DNA of 46,051 nucleotides from an uncultured Lachnospiraceae bacterium (GCA_910587935.1 CAJUNP010000025.1:1-46051), one strand, 5' to 3'. Shown: positions 34,000-42,690, counted from the first letter of the stretch. Notes: generated by a model from the letters alone, not told the origin. Program-made: numbers and translations.

Positions 34000-35388
34000 T
34001 CAGGCATGAAGTATGTTGGTATATTCCGATATTTCCCGGTTAATTGTGCACAAATCATCCGCAGATAATTGATGAATATCGGGGTGTCCCGTTATTCTTG
34101 AAAAAGTCCGCAGCTCCTGGGCGCAGCAATTCAGATAATTGGCCGTCCGCCTGGCTGCAGCTTCTATATGCAGGCGTTCTCTTAACGCTGGATCCTGGGT
34201 TGCAACGCCTACCGGACACATACCCGTTCCGCAGATACGGTACTGCTGGCATGCGGCCGCAACCATAGCGGCAGATGCAATGGCAACAGCGTCCGCTCCC
34301 ATGGCAATGGCTTTTGCAAAATCTGAGGACACCCGGAGTCCTCCGGTAATAACCAGATCAATATCGGCTTTTACGGAATCGAGATATTTTCTTGCACGGT
34401 AAAGAGCATAAACGGTGGGCACACTGGTAGAATCCCGGATAATGGCAGGCGATGCTCCCGTTGCGCCGCCTCTTCCGTCTATGGTTATAAAATCCGGTTC
34501 CGCAAAAACGCAGAATTCCAGATCCTTTTCAATTTTACCGGCTGCAATTTTGATTCCGATGGGTCTTCCGCCGCTGCGCTTTCGCAAACTGCTTACCAGA
34601 TCTTTCAGGTCTTCCTTCGTATCGATTCCCGGAAATTTGGAGGGACTGATAACATCCTCGCCCAGAGGTTTATTGCGGATCGCGGCAATCTCCGGCGTTA
34701 CCTTGCTTCCCGGCAGATGGCCTCCCATCCCCGGCTTTGTGCCCTGGCCGATTTTAATTTCAATGGCGTCGGAGCTTTGCAGATTCTCGTCCGTCACGCT
34801 GTATAAATTGGGAACATACTCAAATATGTATTTGTGGGCGGCTTCTTTTTCCTCCGGAAGAATTCCGCCTTCTCCGCTGCACATAGCGGTTCCCGCCACA
34901 GCGCTTCCTTTTGCCAGCGCAATTTTTGTCTCTTTTGACAATGCCCCGAAAGACATATGGGATATGTATACCGGCATATCAAGAACCATGGGTTTCTTTG
35001 CATGTTTCCCAATCACCGTCTTTAAGGACACTTCCGCGTGTTCTTCCAGAGGCGGAGGATTCAGCTGCGCGCCGAGTAGAAGAATATCGTCCCAGCCGGG
35101 CATCTTCATCTGTGTTCCCATTGCCTCGATAGCGGATTTACCGGTAACGGCCATTTCGTGAATTTCTTTCATGTACCGGTAATTACCGTCCGTTTTCCGT
35201 GTTTCTTTGGGATAGCTTAAATCCAAGGCTTCCGTTTCGGAAACCGCAGCAGGCGTTTCCTCTCCGGAAATCAATTCAAATTTCTCTGCCGGCTGCTTAC
35301 ACAGGGGACATTCTGTCAATTCTGAAAAAGGCTTTCCCTCCGCTTCTTCATCGTACACGTAACCACATACGCTGCATTTGTATACCAT
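34000..35388 (-). CDS. Rubredoxin / FMN glutamate-synthase-like fusion oxidoreductase
   Basis: This is a 462-aa fusion. Residues 1-45 are a compact rubredoxin with Cys 5, 8, 27 and 30 (CSVC and CPLC). Residues from about 70 onward form the FMN-binding core of the glutamate synthase large subunit (MSFGALSKE, KIGQGTKPGMGGHLPG, ITIDGRGGATGASP, then CGTGMCPVGVATQ for an iron-sulfur site). The N-terminal amidotransferase domain of true GltB is absent, so it is not a complete glutamate synthase; the physiological reaction of this group is unsettled. The start is ATG at 35388, preceded by GGAGGAAAGG; the longer reading runs into the promoter. A PerR-like box overlaps its -10. Confidence 0.88.
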   Translation of the reverse strand: MVYKCSVCGYVYDEEAEGKPFSELTECPLCKQPAEKFELISGEETPAAVSETEALDLSYPKETRKTDGNYRYMKEIHEMAVTGKSAIEAMGTQMKMPGWDDILLLGAQLNPPPLEEHAEVSLKTVIGKHAKKPMVLDMPVYISHMSFGALSKETKIALAKGSAVAGTAMCSGEGGILPEEKEAAHKYIFEYVPNLYSVTDENLQSSDAIEIKIGQGTKPGMGGHLPGSKVTPEIAAIRNKPLGEDVISPSKFPGIDTKEDLKDLVSSLRKRSGGRPIGIKIAAGKIEKDLEFCVFAEPDFITIDGRGGATGASPAIIRDSTSVPTVYALYRARKYLDSVKADIDLVITGGLRVSSDFAKAIAMGADAVAIASAAMVAAACQQYRICGTGMCPVGVATQDPALRERLHIEAAARRTANYLNCCAQELRTFSRITGHPDIHQLSADDLCTINREISEYTNILHA

Positions 35389-35426
35389 ATCGATACCTTT
35401 CCTCCTTATATTATCGTATTTCAATT

Positions 35427-35457
35427 TAATAATAATTCTTATTTTTAGAAAGGTCAA
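35427..35457 (-). promoter_or_regulatory. Promoter with PerR-like box for the rubredoxin fusion gene
   Basis: The minus strand has TTGACC (35452-35457), a 17-bp spacer and TATTAT (35429-35434). The 15-mer TAAGAATTATTATTA (35427-35441) overlaps the -10 and matches the PerR box TTATAATNATTATAA at 11 of 14 defined positions. AT-rich DNA can give such matches by chance. Confidence 0.5.
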
Positions 35458-35523
35458 GTATGAAAGCCCTCTGGCTTACTGCAAATATTTATATTCTTGT
35501 TAATCAACTAATATTAAATTAAA

Positions 35524-35832
35524 TTGATCTCCGAAATCCTTATCTTCTGGCCCTCTCCACTCCCATCCTTCACCTGGAGATTTTTAGGATCATCTCCAGG
35601 TGAAGGCTTCCGTTATATGGGCGCCCGGTATAATACGTCTCCGTGGAACGGTATACCGGATCATAATTATAAGTCGGAGCCTTGGTATTATTCCGCCCTA
35701 CTGGCTGAATCAGTCCGCAGTAACCTGTACGCGCTCCCCGGCGGCATTGTAAAAGTGGTAAAGCTCATGAATACCCGTAACAAGTACTTCCGGATGCGTT
35801 TTCCAAAAATGCTGAACATAAGGTATCTTTAG
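35524..35832 (+). other. Unresolved segment with competing ORF remnants
   Basis: The 385-bp gap 35458-35842 holds a promoter at its left end, the 15-bp hairpin, and a 102-codon plus-strand reading frame without a ribosome site. On the minus strand the same DNA gives protein-like fragments without a start, one including FWKTHPEVLVTGIHELYHFYNAAG and a second, in another frame, including APTYNYDPVYRSTETYYTGRPYNG. Their composition looks like real coding DNA broken by a frameshift and a stop. I recognise none of them. I treat it as probable gene debris rather than a confirmed CDS. Confidence 0.35.
35567..35606. repeat. Perfect 15-bp inverted repeat, function unknown
   Basis: Arms 35567-35581 (CCTTCACCTGGAGAT) and 35592-35606 pair perfectly around a 10-base loop. 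No T-run follows on either strand, which argues against a simple terminator. It sits at the edge of the unexplained 35.5-35.8 kb segment. Confidence 0.8.
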
Positions 35833-35842
35833 ATATTACCTG

Positions 35843-36355
35843 TCAACCGGGACCACACTCTTTAAACAGCATGAAATCTGTCATTGCCCCGCCACTGTTA
35901 TCCATCCATAAAGTAATATCTTCCGGATTATCAGCCGGATAGCTTGCTTTCATATCTGCAATAAAGTGCTCCGGCTCATCACCTTCCGGCTGCCCGGACA
36001 TATATGTGATATCCAGTGTGAATATTTCGTCCACCGTTCCGTCATTTTCTGTACGTTCCACAAGAACTGCGGAACAATCCTGATACTCATAAAAGGAAGC
36101 GTACATTTCTTTCCATTCGCTTATAGCCTGCTCCATAACCTTTTCACTGGGTGCAGTATCTTCTGTCGGCTTTTCGGCTTCTGCATTATTTTCTTCCGGC
36201 ACACTGTCTTTTTCTGCCACTGTACTTTCACTGCCGCTGCCCATAAGTGGTTCTTCCTTTGGCACATTTTCTTTGCCGCACCCGGAAAGTAATATTGCGG
36301 ATAAAATGCCAATTACCAAAATATTTTTCCATAGTTTCTGTTTTGTGTTTCCCAT
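35843..36355 (-). CDS. Small lipoprotein of unknown function
   Basis: This is a 170-aa lipoprotein. The signal peptide ends in the lipobox LLSGC (Cys at about 26), followed by a long acidic, Ser/Pro/Glu-rich linker (about 30-75) and a compact globular C-terminal domain (about 80-170) that I do not recognise. The ATG follows GGAGGTT. It lies 121 bp behind an ECF sigma/anti-sigma pair in the same direction, so it may belong to that regulon as an envelope-stress or surface component. That is inference. Confidence 0.75.
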   Translation of the reverse strand: MGNTKQKLWKNILVIGILSAILLSGCGKENVPKEEPLMGSGSESTVAEKDSVPEENNAEAEKPTEDTAPSEKVMEQAISEWKEMYASFYEYQDCSAVLVERTENDGTVDEIFTLDITYMSGQPEGDEPEHFIADMKASYPADNPEDITLWMDNSGGAMTDFMLFKECGPG

Positions 36356-36476
36356 TTTTAACCTCCATGTAATTGTGATACTAAAATTAACTTTTCTGTT
36401 AAAGCTATATGGTTATGAACAAAAATACCTTACGTTCAACATTCCCACCATGCCTGTTTCAAAATTCAAAACATAT

Positions 36477-37088
36477 TCAGTCCGCAAGGATATTGTCAAC
36501 CACAAACTTAATATCTTTTATTTCTCTCTCCATTCCCAGATATTCCGTTTCCTGTTCTGAATTTTCAGGATTCCACTGTACATCACTTGGATAGCAGAGA
36601 ATGTAAGTTTTATCACTGGTAGAAAACAGATAACGGTACTGGACAAAATCATATCCCTTTTCTACAAATTGTTCCGGTGTCATGGATTCCTCATGGCAGA
36701 CGATATAAAACAGAACACCGCCGTCAAATGCGTCGATTCCTGCACTGACATCTTCTCTGACCTGTGTGTGATAAACAATATAATTCTGACCATTTGTTTC
36801 TACAGAATATTTTCCCTTCCAATCATCGGGCAGGATCAGAGTAAGATTGATTTCTTCCAACTTTATCGTTTCCTGTTCTACGGGCACTTCAACCACTATT
36901 TCACGTGCAAAGGCAAACGCGCCTGCACTAAAGCTGCAAACCATAAGCACAAATGCTGCGGCTGCCGTAAGGAAGCGTCTTATTGTCTGACGGTGATGCA
37001 GTCGTCTGTAATATGGTATTTTCTCTGCCTGTTCAACAAGCCTGTCATCAATGTTCCCAATATGTTCGGAAAGCTGTTTCTTATTCAT
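36477..37088 (-). CDS. Anti-sigma factor-like membrane protein
   Basis: This is a 203-aa protein with a basic cytoplasmic N-terminus (residues 1-38), a membrane span at about 40-60 (FLTAAAAFVLMVCSFSAGAF) and an extracellular domain with beta-rich segments ending in a DUF4367-like part (EIKDIKFVVDNILAD). The start codon overlaps the sigma-factor stop (ATGA), the classic coupled layout of an ECF sigma and its anti-sigma. Function is inferred from this layout and topology. Confidence 0.75.
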   Translation of the reverse strand: MNKKQLSEHIGNIDDRLVEQAEKIPYYRRLHHRQTIRRFLTAAAAFVLMVCSFSAGAFAFAREIVVEVPVEQETIKLEEINLTLILPDDWKGKYSVETNGQNYIVYHTQVREDVSAGIDAFDGGVLFYIVCHEESMTPEQFVEKGYDFVQYRYLFSTSDKTYILCYPSDVQWNPENSEQETEYLGMEREIKDIKFVVDNILAD

Positions 37089-37642
37089 ACTTTGATGCCC
37101 TCACTTTCTAAATATTTTTTTAACTTACGGCGCATTTCGTATAGCATAGACTTTACCTTGCTTTGGCTGAAACCTGTATACTTACAGATAGTTTCGATTG
37201 AATCAAAATACCAGTACCGCCGTATAAATACAGTCCGTTTTTCTTCATCTAACCGCCAGAGAAACTTATCAAGCGTACTTTCGATATGTTTTTTCTCGAT
37301 TTCCGACTCTATTCGGTCTGTCCCGGATACGCAGTCACCTAATTCCTCAAGTGATGTGACGACAGCCGGATTTCTTTTTGCGGCTGAAATGTATTCGTAT
37401 TTCTTTAAAGCCAGATTTCTGATAATTCTGCTCAAGAATACGGAAAATCTGTTTGGATGTTTATCCGGGATTGCGTTCCAGACTGCAAGGTAAGTATCAT
37501 TGATACATTCTTCCCTGTCTTGGTAGTTTGAGAGAATGTTGTTTGCGATGTGATTACAAAGCCCGCCATATTTTGAAGATGTTTCTACAATCGCACGTTC
37601 ATCTCTTGCCCAGTAAAGACTTACAATCGTCTCGTCATCCAT
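37085..37642 (-). CDS. ECF-like RNA polymerase sigma factor
   Basis: This is a 185-aa sigma-70 family protein. Region 2 is YWARDERAIVETSSKYGGLCNHIANNIL followed by the DREECINDTYLAVWNAIP core. Region 4 is LDEEKRTVFIRRYWYFDSIETICKYTG and the recognition helix SQSKVKSMLYEMRRKLKKYL. It is distinct from the sigma factor at 16.3 kb, with low similarity by eye. The ATG follows AAGGAGGTG. Upstream, an 11-bp direct repeat may be regulatory. Confidence 0.88.
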   Translation of the reverse strand: MDDETIVSLYWARDERAIVETSSKYGGLCNHIANNILSNYQDREECINDTYLAVWNAIPDKHPNRFSVFLSRIIRNLALKKYEYISAAKRNPAVVTSLEELGDCVSGTDRIESEIEKKHIESTLDKFLWRLDEEKRTVFIRRYWYFDSIETICKYTGFSQSKVKSMLYEMRRKLKKYLESEGIKV

Positions 37643-37659
37643 AGTATGTATTCACCTCC

Positions 37660-37716
37660 TTGTCATTTTGTAGATAAACAGCCTCCACTATACTAAGTAC
37701 GGTTTTTGTCATTTTG
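37660..37716 (-). repeat. Direct repeat upstream of the second sigma gene
   Basis: CAAAATGACAA occurs at 37706-37716 and 37660-37670 on the minus strand, 46 bp apart, flanking a TATAGT hexamer. The downstream copy runs into the AAGGAGG ribosome site. It may be an autoregulatory element. The rest of 37643-37958 (316 bp) contains an A-run near 37725 and no gene I could support. Confidence 0.4.
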
Positions 37717-37958
37717 GTTGTAAAAAAAAATAAACTTTCATATTTTGCAGAAGAATTATAGCATATCTTTTCATCGCAAATCAGATTTTGCTATCTACAA
37801 GTTATACTGTAAGCAGGAATGAGAGGGATTCCGTAGCAGTGGCACATTCACCAAAATTCTGCCTATATTTCGCTCATTTACAAAAAAGCAACCAGACATA
37901 CGAAAAGTTTGCCTGTATTTGAAATGCCATATCATTATTTTCCATGTCAACCATGTTT

Positions 37959-39740
37959 TCAGCGTTCCGCTTTTCCCGGCAGTTCATATCGCCTCAGATG
38001 TTCCTGCACGGTCCGTTCAAATTCGCTTCCTTTATTTTTTTCGAGGCTGTCAATATATTCATGTGCATACGTATCGCTTTCATACATCTGCATAATATTA
38101 ATGGCAAGATTGGAGCAGTGATCGGCAATCCGCTCATAGTTATTGGTAATATCCGAAAGGATAAAACCCAGATCAGCGGTACATTTTCCTTTTTTTAGCC
38201 GTTTCATATGACGCTTTTTCATTTCTTTCTGCAAAATATCAATAGCTTCCTCAAAGGGTTCAATACGCTTTGCCGCTTCCATGTCTCCCATAATAAAAAC
38301 ATTGACCGAGGCATCCACGATTTCTTCGACGGCCTGTGAAAATATCTTTAATTCCTCAGCAGCCTTTTGGGAAAAACATTGTTCTTTCTTATGCATCTCT
38401 TTGGCACAATCCGTCAGATTCACGGCATGATCCGCTATCCTCTCCAGATCGCCCACACTGTGAAGAAGCATAGTCAGTTTTCTGGAATCCTGTTCATTTA
38501 AATTTCTGCCGGAAAGCTTTATCAGATAACCGCCGATTTCATCGTCATACCTGTCAATAATATTTTCCAGCTTTTCTACGTTCCGCACGTTTTTCTTACT
38601 GTATGCAAACAGATTGCCGGTTGCGGTATGCAACGATTCCTTTGCCAGCTCTGCCATCTTCTGCACATAGGAATATGCCTGTTCAAGTGCGAAAGACGGC
38701 GTATTCAGAAAACGCTCGTCCATACGTAAAAACTGTTTCTTGTCTTCAGTCTGTCCCTCTTCTTCGTCCGGTTTGATAAGCTGAAACGATAATTTTTCAA
38801 GCAGATCCGCAAACGGAAGCAAAACCAAAGTCGCAAGCACATTAAAGCCTGTATGCACCAGCGCTATGCCGGCACGGTCAGCCGCATCCTGCATAAAATC
38901 AAAACGAACAACTCCATGCAGCGCATAAAAACCTGCCATAAAAACAGCCGTTCCAATTACGTTAAACAAAAGATGAACAAGGGACGCGCGTTTTGCATTC
39001 TTACCCGCACCGACACCGGATATCAGCGCCGTGGCACAGGTTCCGATATTCTGTCCAAGAATAATCGGCACCGCCGCCGCATAAGTAACGCTTCCGGTCG
39101 CACACAACGCCTGCAGAATACCTACCGACGCCGAAGAGGACTGGATCACCGCCGTAACCAGCGCGCCCGCAAGCAGTCCCAGGAAGGGGTTGGTAAATAT
39201 AGTGAAAAGCCTTGTAAACCATGGAACCTCGCTTAAAGGCTTCATGGCCTGAGACATGGTATCCATGCCTGTCATCAGAATCGCAAAGCCAATTAAAACA
39301 AACCCAAGGTCACGCCTTTTTCCGTTTTTCAAGAACACAATAAAAATAACGCCAAGCACGGCAAGAACAGGTGAAAAAGACGTAGGTTTTGCAAGTCTTA
39401 AGAAAAAATTGCCGCTCTCAATTCCCGTAAGACTCAGCAGCCAGGAGGTAAGAGTTGTTCCGATATTGGCTCCCATAATAATTCCGACAGCCTGGGAAAG
39501 CTTCATAATACCTGAATTTACAAAGCCTACCACCATGACTGTGGCGGCAGACGACGACTGAATGACCGCCGTCACGGCAGCGCCTAAGAGTACTGCCTTC
39601 AGTCTGTTATTCGTCAGATTTTCCAAAATTTTTTCAAGCCGTCCCCCGGACAGTTTTTCCAGTCCCTCGCTGAGCAGATACATTCCAAACAGGAACATTG
39701 CAAGACCGCCAAGCATCGTTAACAAATCAAAAAAATCCAT
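37959..39740 (-). CDS. Na/Pi cotransporter family protein with PhoU-like tail
   Basis: This is a 593-aa membrane protein of the NptA/YjbB group. Two inverted Na/Pi-cotransporter repeats carry the QSSSAATVMVVGF and QSSSASVGIL motifs, with about eight to nine spans (residues 1-310). A C-terminal helical PhoU-like region (about 340-560) has HSVGDLERIADHAVNL and ITNNYERIADHCSNLA. It probably moves phosphate with sodium, in an export or import direction that depends on the organism. It is a single-gene unit. The ATG follows AGGAGGAAT. Confidence 0.92.
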   Translation of the reverse strand: MDFFDLLTMLGGLAMFLFGMYLLSEGLEKLSGGRLEKILENLTNNRLKAVLLGAAVTAVIQSSSAATVMVVGFVNSGIMKLSQAVGIIMGANIGTTLTSWLLSLTGIESGNFFLRLAKPTSFSPVLAVLGVIFIVFLKNGKRRDLGFVLIGFAILMTGMDTMSQAMKPLSEVPWFTRLFTIFTNPFLGLLAGALVTAVIQSSSASVGILQALCATGSVTYAAAVPIILGQNIGTCATALISGVGAGKNAKRASLVHLLFNVIGTAVFMAGFYALHGVVRFDFMQDAADRAGIALVHTGFNVLATLVLLPFADLLEKLSFQLIKPDEEEGQTEDKKQFLRMDERFLNTPSFALEQAYSYVQKMAELAKESLHTATGNLFAYSKKNVRNVEKLENIIDRYDDEIGGYLIKLSGRNLNEQDSRKLTMLLHSVGDLERIADHAVNLTDCAKEMHKKEQCFSQKAAEELKIFSQAVEEIVDASVNVFIMGDMEAAKRIEPFEEAIDILQKEMKKRHMKRLKKGKCTADLGFILSDITNNYERIADHCSNLAINIMQMYESDTYAHEYIDSLEKNKGSEFERTVQEHLRRYELPGKAER

Positions 39741-39831
39741 AGATTCCTCCTAAAATCTTCCTTCTTACTAATATCATACTTTTCAAAAAATTATATACAT
39801 CCGGCGAGTGACATTTCTGCAATCGGACAAA

Positions 39832-39873
39832 TAAAAAACAGCTTCCGGCTGTTTTGTAAACAACCGAAAGCTG
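39832..39873 (-). terminator. Terminator after the phosphofructokinase gene
   Basis: CAGCTTTCGG pairs with CCGGAAGCTG, with internal TTG/CAG. The minus-strand transcript then reads TTTTTTATTTG. It is a strong intrinsic terminator. Confidence 0.85.
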
Positions 39874-39900
39874 CAGCAATCGTTTATTATTTACTTATAC

Positions 39901-41130
39901 TTATTTGCGAACCAGATGACGGGGAAGTCCGTTCACGTACAGAGGCTGTAATTCGCCCATGATCAAAGGTCTCGCATATTTCTCATAACCTTCGTTCAAC
40001 CCGATGCCGTCCTCGGTGATCCATTCGTCGGGAACAGGTCTTTCCACGTTTGCAATCGCATGAATGTCATAAGCGCTGGTTCCGCACTGGTAAGGATCGT
40101 CACCGTTTCTGTCAAGAGTAATCATCATACCGGTCTTGCCTTCCTCCGCTGCAACCACAGCGTCATGGCCAACCTGGAACGCCTCGTTGATATCCGTAAG
40201 GGACGCCATATGCGTCGCCGCACGCTGCAGAGTTGAAAACTCAACGGCTCTGGTCTTAAGGCCTGTCTCAGCCGCAACCTGCGCTGCCAGGAACGCCGCG
40301 GTTCCGGACATCTGCTTGTGGCCGAAAGCGTCTACCGCAACATTCTCATTAGCCAGCTCGCACACATACTTGCCATCTGCCACATGAATTCCTTCCGAAA
40401 CGGCAATTACTACAGATGATTTGGTCTCTGCAAGGTGTTTTACCGTTGCCATGAACTTGTCCATATCGAAAACTCTTTCGGGAAGATAGATTGCGTCTAC
40501 ACCGGAGCAATCCTCACCCTTTGCAAGAGCCGCAGCAGCCGTTAACCAGCCTGCGTTACGTCCCATAATCTCAACGATGCATACGGTAGGTTTCTCAACG
40601 CCGAAGGACTCGTTGTCACGGATGATTTCCTTTAAGCTTGCCGCAATATATTTTGCTGCGGAACCGTAACCGGGACAGTGATCCGTAATGGGAAGATCGT
40701 TGTCGATCGTCTTGGGAACGCCCATAAATCTCTGAGGTTTATTATGCGCCGCCGCATAATCGGAAAGCATCTTAACGGTATCCATGGAATCGTTGCCGCC
40801 CGCATAAAACAGGCACTCAATATCATGCTTCTCCATGATCTCGAAAACTTTCTCGTATACGTCTTCATGTCCTTCTATTTTGGGCATTTTGAACCGGCAG
40901 GAGCCTAAAAATGCGGAAGGCGTTCTTTTCAGTAACTCAATTCCCGTCTCATCGTCCAGATATTCGCCAAGATCAATCAGGTTGTCCTGTAAAAATCCCT
41001 GAATTCCATGTACCATTCCATAAATTTTCTTAACGCCGAGTTTTTTCGCTGCGCTGAAAACACCGGCTACTGATGAGTTGATTACGGCGGTAGGCCCGCC
41101 GGACTGTCCAACTACAATATTTCCTTTCAT
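39901..41130 (-). CDS. Pyrophosphate-dependent 6-phosphofructokinase
   Basis: This is a 409-aa phosphofructokinase. The donor-site residues point to pyrophosphate rather than ATP: GGNDS (Asp where ATP enzymes have Gly in GGDGS) and PKTIDND (Lys where ATP enzymes have Gly in GTIDND). Other signatures are GQSGGPTAVINSS at the N-terminus, MGRNAGWLTAA, and the fructose-phosphate site region. It interconverts fructose-6-phosphate and fructose-1,6-bisphosphate reversibly. The ATG follows AAAGGAGATG. It has its own strong promoter and terminator. Confidence 0.92.
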   Translation of the reverse strand: MKGNIVVGQSGGPTAVINSSVAGVFSAAKKLGVKKIYGMVHGIQGFLQDNLIDLGEYLDDETGIELLKRTPSAFLGSCRFKMPKIEGHEDVYEKVFEIMEKHDIECLFYAGGNDSMDTVKMLSDYAAAHNKPQRFMGVPKTIDNDLPITDHCPGYGSAAKYIAASLKEIIRDNESFGVEKPTVCIVEIMGRNAGWLTAAAALAKGEDCSGVDAIYLPERVFDMDKFMATVKHLAETKSSVVIAVSEGIHVADGKYVCELANENVAVDAFGHKQMSGTAAFLAAQVAAETGLKTRAVEFSTLQRAATHMASLTDINEAFQVGHDAVVAAEEGKTGMMITLDRNGDDPYQCGTSAYDIHAIANVERPVPDEWITEDGIGLNEGYEKYARPLIMGELQPLYVNGLPRHLVRK

Positions 41131-41177
41131 GCTGACATCTCCTTTAATTGAAATATGAATGTATTTATATCACAACG

Positions 41178-41206
41178 ATTATAGCAGATAACTAATTTTT
41201 ACACAA
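41178..41206 (-). promoter_or_regulatory. Strong sigma-A promoter of the PPi-PFK gene
   Basis: The minus strand has TTGTGT (41201-41206), a 17-bp spacer ending TGC, and a perfect TATAAT (41178-41183), about 48 bp before the start codon. Confidence 0.75.
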
Positions 41207-41246
41207 GTAGGGGAATCCTTTATTTTCCATTCCCCATACCATGTAT

Positions 41247-42182
41247 TCAGGCAAGAAAATAACTCGCCCCACAATAAACTACATATACACAAAGCAGTAG
41301 AATTCCCTGCCATCTGTACGCCCTTTTTTTCACAAACAACGGTATGGTCAGAATCAGCATAACCGCCGTTGACACCGGCGCGTCCATACGAATTGTCTGG
41401 TCTGCCAGAGACATTCCCGTGATGCTTGCAGGAATACCGATTACCAGCAGCAGATTCAGAATATTGGCTCCGATTACATTGCCAAGCCCTACATTGCCAT
41501 ATCCCTTTACGATAGACATAATGGAAGTTACCAGCTCCGGCAGGGAAGTCCCCAGCGCAATAAAGGTTACCGCAATAACGCGTTCCGGCACATGCAGCTC
41601 CTCCGCAATCAGAATTCCGTTATCAACAAGAAGCTTCGCTCCAAAATACAGCATCACCGCGCAAACGACAAGAACCAAAAACTGCATCGGAATATTCGTA
41701 TCCTCTTTCTTTTGTTCTTCTTCCTCACCGCCGCCAGACAGACGTACGCTTAAAAACGCATACAGCGCAAAGCAGAGAAGCAGAACGACTCCGACAATCC
41801 GGTCATATCTTCCGAAAACAAATCCGTATGCGGTCATTGCCAGAATTGTGGCCATAAAAAAGATAGTCCTCCAGTTAAAGGAATCAGCTTCCACCTTTTT
41901 CGTAGGCCTTATGGTCTGGGTCAGTCCCGCAATCAGAGCCGTATTACAGATAATCGATCCGAAAGCATTCCCGGCGCAGATATCCGCCGAACCTTTAAAC
42001 GCCGCAGTGGTGGATACCAGAACTTCCGGCAGCGTCGTCCCAATGCTGACAATCGTAGCTCCTACTACAATTTGGGGAATCCCCAGCTTTTTTGCAATAG
42101 CTACGGCAGCGTCTACCAGTCTGTCGCCTCCGATACAAATTAACACAAGTCCGATAACAAATAAAAAAACTGCTTGTACCAT
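41247..42182 (-). CDS. Calcium/sodium antiporter (YrbG-like)
   Basis: This is a 311-aa membrane protein with two inverted halves of about five spans each. Both carry the cation-exchanger alpha-repeat: GATIVSIGTTLPEVLVS near residue 40, and FIALGTSLPELVTSIMSI near 210. GNAFGSIICNT and GNVIGANILNL follow each repeat. This matches the K+-dependent Na+/Ca2+ exchanger relatives. The ion is not certain. The ATG follows AGAGGTATGG; the gene lies 50 bp behind the 97-aa gene and is likely co-transcribed. Confidence 0.9.
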   Translation of the reverse strand: MVQAVFLFVIGLVLICIGGDRLVDAAVAIAKKLGIPQIVVGATIVSIGTTLPEVLVSTTAAFKGSADICAGNAFGSIICNTALIAGLTQTIRPTKKVEADSFNWRTIFFMATILAMTAYGFVFGRYDRIVGVVLLLCFALYAFLSVRLSGGGEEEEQKKEDTNIPMQFLVLVVCAVMLYFGAKLLVDNGILIAEELHVPERVIAVTFIALGTSLPELVTSIMSIVKGYGNVGLGNVIGANILNLLLVIGIPASITGMSLADQTIRMDAPVSTAVMLILTIPLFVKKRAYRWQGILLLCVYVVYCGASYFLA

Positions 42183-42232
42183 GTTCCCATACCTCTTTCT
42201 TTTCTCTATTTGTAATTTTACCTTTTGGTTTC

Positions 42233-42526
42233 TTATTTATTCCAGCGTTTTGCCTGTTCAAAACGTTCCCTTGCTTCGATCCATTCCCGGTTCATCCACC
42301 GCACGGCGTCTTCTATTCCTTCTTCGCTGAATTCAAACTCAGCGTATTCTTTTTCTTCTTCCGGGGTCTTAATAAAATTGAAAGGTTCCGGCCACACCAC
42401 GCAGCCAAGCTTTGTTTCTTCTCCGATTTCTTTTTTATACAACTTGAAACGCATCCCCTCATAACCGCCCGTTAACTCTGTTTTTTTTATAAATGCAAGG
42501 GGCGCCAGAACTTCCTTTGTAATCAT
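42233..42526 (-). CDS. Conserved-looking 97-aa protein of unknown function
   Basis: I do not recognise this family. The protein is soluble, rich in aromatic and acidic residues (CVVWPEPFNF, EEEKEYAEFEFSEEGIEDAVRWMN), with a likely beta N-terminal half and a helical C-terminal half. It has a good ribosome site (GGAGTGATG) and a strong promoter just upstream, so it is very probably expressed. It sits ahead of the antiporter gene in the same direction. Confidence 0.7.
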   Translation of the reverse strand: MITKEVLAPLAFIKKTELTGGYEGMRFKLYKKEIGEETKLGCVVWPEPFNFIKTPEEEKEYAEFEFSEEGIEDAVRWMNREWIEARERFEQAKRWNK

Positions 42527-42557
42527 TTCGCATCACTCCTGACCTTCTGTCTGCATC

Positions 42558-42586
42558 ATTATAATACACAATTTGCTTTACCGCAA
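42558..42586 (-). promoter_or_regulatory. Sigma-A promoter of the 97-aa gene and antiporter
   Basis: The minus strand has TTGCGG (42581-42586), a 17-bp spacer and a perfect TATAAT (42558-42563), about 32 bp before the start codon. Confidence 0.7.
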
Positions 42587-42690
42587 TGTTACGGCATACA
42601 ATTTTTGGTATTTCATTGTCCTGTGAAAATGAAATACCTGCATAAAAGTCTTACTTTGGCACATTATAATTTTTGAAAGGACGGTGCGCT

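Noticed and set aside
34415..35161. 248-codon plus-strand ORF opposite the rubredoxin fusion gene
   Set aside because: It is the mirror frame of a strongly conserved FMN-binding domain; no independent start signal.
34000..35388. Calling the rubredoxin fusion a glutamate synthase subunit (gltB)
   Set aside because: The glutamine amidotransferase domain is absent and there is no gltD partner, so the reaction cannot be assumed.
41209..41236. GGGGAAT/ATTCCCC hairpin after the antiporter gene
   Set aside because: The stem is 7 bp with no T-tract, and it overlaps the promoter region of the PFK gene; not supportable as a terminator.
41344..42330. 328-codon plus-strand ORF opposite the antiporter
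   Set aside because: The minus strand encodes the complete antiporter with both alpha-repeats; the plus frame extends across two gene boundaries without any domain.
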